Assembly (NCBI GenBank): GCA_039927975.1
Contig: JBDSTZ010000065.1
Location: forward strand, 1 to 12,022
Source of the DNA: JBDSTZ01 sp039927975
GTDB lineage: Bacteria > Pseudomonadota > Gammaproteobacteria > Burkholderiales > Burkholderiaceae_D
Direction of reading: 5' to 3'
Length of the DNA stretch: 12,022 nt
Shown here one piece after another: positions 7,717-12,022 of this stretch (positions are counted from its first letter, which is position 1; each line of letters begins with the position of its first letter). A model generated the notes under the pieces. It saw only the letters and a program-made list of their open reading frames with translations. It was not told the origin of the DNA and ran no database searches. Position numbers and translations under genes: made by a program.

Positions 7717-8967
7717 TTGACGCGATTCGTCCACCTGGAGAACAGCATCCCGCCCGCCACCCTGCTGCGGTTTCGCCTGCGCTGGTACGCCGTGAGCACG
7801 GCGCGCGTCCTGCTGCGCCGCTGGCAGGCGCTGCTGCTTGCCTTCGGCGTTCTGGCGGCGGCCAATAGTACGCTCTGGTCTCACCTCAATTCGCTCGCCA
7901 CGCCGCTCATGCTGCTGCTCGCGCCCGGTCATGGCGCTGCCTGGCGCTTCGGCTATTTGCTCGTGTTGCAGGCGGTTGCCGTCATGTGGGCGCTGATGCA
8001 GCGCGAGCAGATTGGCGGCGGCGCCTTCATGCGCTACGCAGGTTCGCTGCCGCTGTCGGCGCGTTACCGGCGCGGCGTCGACCTTACGGTGCTGCTGCTG
8101 GCCGACAGTCCCCTGCTGCTGGTGCTGGTCAGCGCGATGATCGTCGGTGTCAAAGCACATGCACCCGGCGCAACGGTGATGCTGATGGTGGGCCTCGGCC
8201 TGCTGGCGCTGGCGGCGCAGCTTGGCGCGCTGGAGCGGCGCCGACTGGCCTGGCTCGCGGTCGCGGCGGCCGACCTGCTGCTGGCGGCCGCTATCGGCAC
8301 GCCCTATCAAATGCCGGCCTGCGGGCTGGCCGCGCTGCTCGCTGCGGCGCTGCTGGCGGCGCACCTGCCGCCGGTTCACGCGCGCTGGCGCATGGCGGCC
8401 GGGCGGCTGGGCGCGGCGTTCGCGGCGCGGCTCTCGGCGTGCGCGATGCGCCTGCACCCGGCCATCCTGATCTCGTTCTCCGTGCTGCTTCGCCAGCGCC
8501 GCGCCGAGCTGACCGGCAAGGCGCTGGGCGCCGCCTGCATTGCCGCGCTCGCGCTTGGTCTGATGCGGGTGTTCGACTACGATGCCCGCGCCGTCACGGT
8601 AGCGGTAATGGCGCAGACTTTCATCGCGCTCTCGTTCAGCGGCCTGTATCGCGGTCTGCAGATGGCGCACCAGGACGCGGCCCGTTATTTTGCCGCGTTG
8701 CCGCTGCGGCCAGCATGGTGGCGCCGGTTCGATATCGCCTCGCTGGCGACGCTGGCCCTGCCCTTCCTGGCCGCGCCCGGCGCGGTACTGCTGTTGCAGC
8801 ATGCCGGATCGCCCGCGCGGATGTTTGGCGCGGTGGCGGCCAGCGTGGCGCTGCTGGCCGTGCTGCGCGCGCCGCAGCTGTTCAACGAGCGCCATGCCGT
8901 GGTGCTCAGCTCCGTCGTGGCGGCGCTGTGGTGCGCCGTCACGCTCTCACTCATCCACCAGGAGTAA
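7717..8967 (+). CDS. Putative ABC exporter permease, multi-pass membrane protein of unassigned family
   Basis: A 416-residue, very hydrophobic protein with about ten to twelve possible membrane segments, near 36-50, 78-95, 122-145, 151-172, 177-216, 268-285, 291-313, 341-360, 369-384 and 394-412. The next gene, 3 bp downstream, is an ABC ATPase, so this is almost surely its membrane partner. I do not recognise the family. Residues 104-122 (RYAGSLPLSARYRRGVDL) and 322-340 (RYFAALPLRPAWWRRFDI) share RY...LPL.....R..D before a membrane segment. This suggests two homologous halves, and it recalls the LP-rich cytoplasmic motif of ABC-2 permeases. The start is uncertain: TTG 7717 is the most upstream in-frame choice after a stop at 7687 but has no Shine-Dalgarno; GTG 7792 is a later option. 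Substrate unknown. Confidence 0.75.
   Translation: MTRFVHLENSIPPATLLRFRLRWYAVSTARVLLRRWQALLLAFGVLAAANSTLWSHLNSLATPLMLLLAPGHGAAWRFGYLLVLQAVAVMWALMQREQIGGGAFMRYAGSLPLSARYRRGVDLTVLLLADSPLLLVLVSAMIVGVKAHAPGATVMLMVGLGLLALAAQLGALERRRLAWLAVAAADLLLAAAIGTPYQMPACGLAALLAAALLAAHLPPVHARWRMAAGRLGAAFAARLSACAMRLHPAILISFSVLLRQRRAELTGKALGAACIAALALGLMRVFDYDARAVTVAVMAQTFIALSFSGLYRGLQMAHQDAARYFAALPLRPAWWRRFDIASLATLALPFLAAPGAVLLLQHAGSPARMFGAVAASVALLAVLRAPQLFNERHAVVLSSVVAALWCAVTLSLIHQE
8960..8964 (+). promoter_or_regulatory. Ribosome binding site deciding the TTG start of the ABC ATPase
   Basis: AGGAG lies directly before the permease stop TAA and 6 nt before TTG 8971. The protein begins LRFEHLCKSYGDKRVL, the normal first strand of an ABC domain, and no ATG or GTG is near, so TTG is accepted. 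Confidence 0.75.
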
Positions 8968-8970
8968 GCC

Positions 8971-9588
8971 TTGCTGCGCTTTGAACATCTCTGCAAGTCG
9001 TATGGCGACAAGCGCGTGCTGAACAAGGTCAGCGGCCACCTGGTGCGCGGCACCTTCGCGCTGCGCGGTCCAAACGGGATCGGCAAATCGACGCTGCTTG
9101 GCGTGCTGGCTGGCGCGGTCGATGCCGACAGCGGCGCGGTGTGGATCGACCAGCAAGCACTGGGCGAGGCGCCGCTCGCCGCGCGGCAGCGCCTGGCCTA
9201 CGCGCCCGACGAGTGTCCGGTCTATCCCTTCATGACCGGGCACGAACTGCTGGCGTTCGTCGCCTTCGCCAAGCAATGCGCGCTGGCGCCCCAGGTCAAC
9301 GAGATCGTCGCCGGATTCGGCCTCGGCGCCCATCTGGGCAAGCGCTGCGGCGAAATGTCGCTGGGGACGCAGAAAAAGCTGATGCTGGCCGCGCTGTGGA
9401 TTGGCGATCCGCGCGTGATGCTGCTCGACGAACCGTCAAACGGGCTAGACGCCGCCGCGCGCGCGTTGCTGATCGACTTGCTGCACGCACGCAGCTCGGC
9501 CAGCGTCATCCTGGTATCGACCCACGACCATGAATTCGCGCAGGCGATCGGCGCCACCGTCATCGAATTCGATACCTTGCAAAACTGA
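8971..9588 (+). CDS. ABC transporter ATP-binding protein
   Basis: The 205-residue protein is a single nucleotide-binding domain with no extra C-terminal part. Walker A is GPNGIGKST at 33-41, with K39 as the phosphate-binding lysine. The signature is the variant SLGTQ at 130-134 in place of LSGGQ. Walker B is VMLLDEP at 149-155, the D-loop is NGLD at 157-160 and the switch is H185. The usual Q-loop glutamine region reads APDECPVY at 78-85, so the Gln appears replaced by Asp/Glu, a form I associate with some ABC-2-type exporters. It should power the upstream permease by ATP hydrolysis at the inner membrane. The TTG start is well supported: AGGAG at 8960-8964 lies 6 nt upstream and abuts the permease stop, so the two are coupled. 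Export rather than import is inferred from the lack of a binding protein. Confidence 0.93.
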   Translation: MLRFEHLCKSYGDKRVLNKVSGHLVRGTFALRGPNGIGKSTLLGVLAGAVDADSGAVWIDQQALGEAPLAARQRLAYAPDECPVYPFMTGHELLAFVAFAKQCALAPQVNEIVAGFGLGAHLGKRCGEMSLGTQKKLMLAALWIGDPRVMLLDEPSNGLDAAARALLIDLLHARSSASVILVSTHDHEFAQAIGATVIEFDTLQN

Positions 9589-9612
9589 GCGGCAGGCGGC
9601 GTTCCCTGCGCA

Positions 9613-11898
9613 TCATCGCTCCTGGCGATGGCCGCGATCGGGGTGTTCCGGGCGGTTCGGCGGCGCCGGGGCCTCGGCCTGAGGCGCGGATGGCGTCGGC
9701 CCATGGTGCAAACGCGGAGCCGGCGCTGCGGGCTGCGGTGGCGGCGCTGCGGGTTGCGGTGGCGGCATCGCCGGCGCCGGCGCGTGCTGCATGCGTGGTG
9801 GCTGCATTGCCGGTTGCGGTGGCGGCATCGCCGGCGTCGGCGCGTGCTGCAGGCGCGGTGGCTGCATTGCGGGCCGAGGCGGCGGCATCGCCGGCGCTGG
9901 CGCGTGCTGCATACGTGGCTGCTGCACCGAAGGCTGGGCGACAGGTTCCGGACGCGGCGGCATCGGCGAGTGGCGCATCCGTTGCGGCGCCTCGGCCTGC
10001 GGCGGAACCGGCATTGGCGCATGCGGCATGCGCGGTGGGGACGCAGGGGCGGGGCTCTGCGCAATCGGTGCTGGAAGCGGCGCCGCCGGCATGGGCGAAT
10101 GACGCAAGCGTTGCGGTTCAGGCGGCGCGGGCGCGACTTGCGGGCCGCGCTGCGCATGCGGCGCCTCAATGGCGGCTGGCGGCCCGTGCTGCGTCCTTCC
10201 CGGCCCATGTGACAGCGGTGGCGCACGCGGCGCCTCAGCGGGCGCGGCTGCGGCCTGTGTCGGCTGGCGAACTTCGGGCGGGCCGCGCCGCCGGTCGTCG
10301 CGCGCGAGCGGAGCGGGCACACCAGGCGCGGTCACGCTGGGCACGGCGAGAGTCGGCGTCGGACCATGCAGCAGCGCGGGGCGGTCGGCGCGCCCACCTG
10401 GCCGTCCCTGCCCGAGCAGCCTGACATTGGCGGCATCCGCGGGCCGCGCCTGCGGTCCGCGCGCGGCCAGCTGCGGCGCGTGCGCCAGCGGCGCCGGTGC
10501 GGTGCGCGCCAGCACCGGCCGCGCCATCATGGCCGGCGGCGGCTGGTGGGCGCGCCGCCCGTCGCCACCCAGCCGGCTCTCGCGCTGCGGCGACATCGGC
10601 ACGCCCTGCACATAGCGAGCCCCTTCCAGACCGTTGGCCGGCAGCGTCATCCGGGCCCGCGAGACGTGGCGCCCCTGCGCGAAGGCGGCGGCCGGCACCG
10701 CGGTCAGCGCGCCGTGAACGCTCCGGTTGGCGTAATTGAAGTTGGCGGCGTTGCGGCCGGCGGCGTCGCGGCCCTGCTGGCGCGCGATGGCCGCGTTGCC
10801 GATGTTGATGTTGTTGACGTAGGCCGGGCTGGCGCGGTACGCCGGCCGGTAGGGCTCATGCGGCGCGAGCGGGAACCACGCCAGTGGATTGTCGCGCCGT
10901 GCGTAACGGTCGTTGCGGTCGTGGCGGCCACCGCCGCCGAGTTCGACGAACACCACCAGCGCCGGGGAGTACACCGGACGCACGGTGCGCGGCCCCGGCA
11001 CCCAGCACCAGTTGTCGCGCAGGCGCGCCCAGCGGCCGTAATGCGACACCGCGAAGCCCCACGGCGCGTCGTCGACCCAGGTCCAGCCCCACGGATCGAT
11101 CCACGACCAGTGGCCGTCGCGGTACGGCGCCCAGTCAGGCGCGACGTTCATCGGCACCCATACGTTGCCGTATTCGGGCACGCTGCGCCAGTCGCCCTGC
11201 TCGTCGAGGTCTTCGTAGCCGACCACTTCGGGCGAAACGTAGCGCACCGTGCGCGCGTGCTCGGCACGGGCGTCGCGCGCCGCCGCCCAGCGGTCGAATT
11301 CGTCGTCCAGGTCGGGCCGCGCGTATTGCACGTGGCGCAGGTCGGTGCCGTCGAAACGGAAGGACTCCGGCGCGATGATGCGGTAAGCGTTGCCGTCGCC
11401 GTAAGCGTCGGCCTGGCCGCGCCGCACCGCGACCATGGTGGCGCTGCCGTCCGGCTCGACCTCGACGCGGTAGTCGCCCGGCTGGCGAATCGCCAGCGCC
11501 AGGTTGGGCGTGTCGATTTCGACCGTCTGGCCGGGACCGATCGCGCGCACGTGGATGTTCAAGCGCCCTTGCGACAGCTGCAGCTGGGTGATGCTGTCGT
11601 CCAGGTTGAGCACACTCACGAGCGAGCCGCCGCCCATGCGCAGGGCGGCGCCGCCGACTTGCAGCTCGTCGCGCGCGCCCGGCTCGACCCACAGGCGGTC
11701 GCCCGGGATCAGCGGCCGGTTCAGGGTCGCGTAGACCCATTCGTCCTGGCCGGCCGGGGCGAAGCTCACCGGGCCGTTGATGTAGGCCAGCCGCGCCACG
11801 CGGGCCGGCGGGTCGGCCAGCGCGGCGGCACTGGCGGTCAGCATCAACGCGCCCAGTGCGGCGGCGGCGATGCCGGTGAAGCGGCGTTGAAGGTTCAT
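9613..11898 (-). CDS. Exported FecR-like/DUF6600 protein with long Pro/Ala/His repeat tail
   Basis: This 761-residue protein starts at ATG 11898. The frame is open upstream to 11976, but the ATG chosen begins a clear signal peptide (cut after ASAAALA, residue 28). Residues 33-150 resemble a FecR domain (INGPVSF, LIPGDRLWVEPGARDELQVGG, LQLSQGRLNIHVR). Residues 200-345 are DUF6600-like and extremely Trp-rich: W237, 247, 256, 264, 266, 270, 272, 274, 280, 290, 297 and 299 lie within 63 residues. From about 450 to the end the sequence is Pro, Ala, Arg and His, with repeated R..H(A/S/G)P units, and is likely disordered. The role is unknown; it probably sits in the periplasm or at the cell surface. 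No sigma factor gene or TonB receptor is near, so classical FecR signalling is not indicated. The upstream Shine-Dalgarno is weak. Confidence 0.85.
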   Translation of the reverse strand: MNLQRRFTGIAAAALGALMLTASAAALADPPARVARLAYINGPVSFAPAGQDEWVYATLNRPLIPGDRLWVEPGARDELQVGGAALRMGGGSLVSVLNLDDSITQLQLSQGRLNIHVRAIGPGQTVEIDTPNLALAIRQPGDYRVEVEPDGSATMVAVRRGQADAYGDGNAYRIIAPESFRFDGTDLRHVQYARPDLDDEFDRWAAARDARAEHARTVRYVSPEVVGYEDLDEQGDWRSVPEYGNVWVPMNVAPDWAPYRDGHWSWIDPWGWTWVDDAPWGFAVSHYGRWARLRDNWCWVPGPRTVRPVYSPALVVFVELGGGGRHDRNDRYARRDNPLAWFPLAPHEPYRPAYRASPAYVNNINIGNAAIARQQGRDAAGRNAANFNYANRSVHGALTAVPAAAFAQGRHVSRARMTLPANGLEGARYVQGVPMSPQRESRLGGDGRRAHQPPPAMMARPVLARTAPAPLAHAPQLAARGPQARPADAANVRLLGQGRPGGRADRPALLHGPTPTLAVPSVTAPGVPAPLARDDRRRGPPEVRQPTQAAAAPAEAPRAPPLSHGPGRTQHGPPAAIEAPHAQRGPQVAPAPPEPQRLRHSPMPAAPLPAPIAQSPAPASPPRMPHAPMPVPPQAEAPQRMRHSPMPPRPEPVAQPSVQQPRMQHAPAPAMPPPRPAMQPPRLQHAPTPAMPPPQPAMQPPRMQHAPAPAMPPPQPAAPPPQPAAPAPRLHHGPTPSAPQAEAPAPPNRPEHPDRGHRQER
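9614..9630. terminator. Small hairpin between convergent genes, weak terminator candidate
   Basis: CATCGC at 9614-9619 pairs with GCGATG at 9625-9630 around 5 nt. It includes bases of the DUF6600 stop codon and lies 26 bp after the ABC ATPase stop. No T tract follows on either strand, so termination here is doubtful. Confidence 0.2.
9726..9767. repeat. Two tandem 21-bp units inside the Pro-rich tail
   Basis: 9726-9746 and 9747-9767 differ at two positions. They code for two successive PPPQPAA units of the DUF6600 protein, directly next to the 60-bp repeat array. Confidence 0.75.
9751..9930. repeat. Three tandem 60-bp units coding for 20-residue repeats
   Basis: Units are 9751-9810, 9811-9870 and 9871-9930. 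The first two agree at 56 of 60 positions, the second and third at 45 of 60. Each is in frame and codes for 20 residues of the form AMQPPR(M/L)QHAP(A/T)PAMPP plus P(Q/R)P, at codons 657-716 of the minus-strand gene. More degenerate copies of the R..H(S/A/G)P motif continue to about 10215. The pattern points to growth by slippage or unequal exchange. Confidence 0.85.
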
Positions 11899-11959
11899 GG
11901 TCGGCGGCTCGCAAAAAACGGGTGGCCGGTGGCGCGGCCGCCATCGGCATGATGGTTTC

Positions 11960-12003
11960 AATATAACGCCGCACACAGCGCGTCACGACCACACTTCGTT
12001 ATA
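11960..12003. promoter_or_regulatory. AT-rich control region upstream of the DUF6600 gene with an inverted repeat
   Basis: TATAACG at 11962-11968 and CGTTATA at 11997-12003 are perfect inverted copies with centres 35 bp apart. On the minus strand a weak -10-like TATATT (11965-11960) follows GTGACG after 15 nt, about 60 nt before the gene start. Promoter assignment is tentative. The region reaches the window edge, so its full extent cannot be judged. Confidence 0.3.
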
Positions 12004-12022
12004 AAATGTAACGCGAAAAATT

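Noticed and set aside
7707..7862. ATG-started short frame overlapping the start of the ABC permease
   Set aside because: It is in a different frame, stops after about 50 codons, and has no membrane or domain character.
9726..9930. CRISPR-like array
   Set aside because: The repeats are directly adjacent with no unique spacers, are in frame within a coding gene, and no cas gene is present.
9690..10424. Ala-rich 244-residue plus-strand frame over the repeat tail
   Set aside because: Product of the GC-rich repeats read on the wrong strand; it has no start signal or domain.
10366..11952. 528-residue plus-strand frame opposite the FecR/DUF6600 gene
   Set aside because: Shadow translation rich in Arg, His and Val. 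The minus strand gives a signal peptide and recognisable domains.
11899..11976. 26-residue N-terminal extension of the DUF6600 gene
   Set aside because: The extension is Arg/Pro-rich and would bury the signal peptide that starts at ATG 11898.

Overview
The window is about 12 kb of high-GC bacterial chromosome. It carries six complete genes, plus one gene that runs off the left edge. Base composition, codon use and protein types (a NodT-type outer-membrane lipoprotein, a CecR/CerR-like TetR regulator, DUF1800 and DUF6600 proteins) fit a betaproteobacterium of the Oxalobacteraceae (Massilia, Duganella or Telluria type). That placement is inferred from general knowledge; no rRNA or other marker gene is present. 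I saw no tRNA, rRNA, CRISPR array, transposase or prophage gene.

Left edge (1-876, minus strand): the first 292 codons of an exported DUF1800 protein, with a good ribosome binding site and a plausible promoter. Next is a 233-bp divergent intergenic region with AT-rich palindromes just before a TetR-family gene.

Centre-left (1110-7539, plus strand): a four-gene efflux unit of TetR-type regulator, outer-membrane factor lipoprotein, periplasmic adaptor and RND inner-membrane pump. The regulator and outer-membrane factor overlap by ATGA. The adaptor follows after 52 bp, and the pump start lies 10 bp after the adaptor stop, with a Shine-Dalgarno that shares bases with that stop. A strong intrinsic terminator closes the unit at 7566-7600. 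The three transport proteins make a self-sufficient tripartite drug or solvent exporter. The regulator probably represses its own operon through palindromes that cover an extended -10 promoter; predicted transcription starts at or next to the ATG, so the regulator mRNA may be leaderless.

Centre-right (7717-9588, plus strand): a two-gene ABC exporter, with the permease first and the ATPase second. Both genes apparently start with TTG. The permease belongs to no family I can name and carries the same cytoplasmic motif in each half. A perfect 7-bp inverted repeat sits just ahead of it.

Right (9613-11898, minus strand): a 761-residue exported protein with a FecR-like domain, a very tryptophan-rich DUF6600 region and a 310-residue Pro/Ala/His tail. 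The tail includes a 60-bp tandem repeat. It converges on the ABC operon with only 24 bp between the stop codons.

I found no clear evidence for a wholly new multi-gene system. The items most worth following are the possibly leaderless promoter-operator array, the unassigned two-repeat ABC permease, and the Trp-rich FecR/DUF6600 protein with its His-Pro repeat tail.
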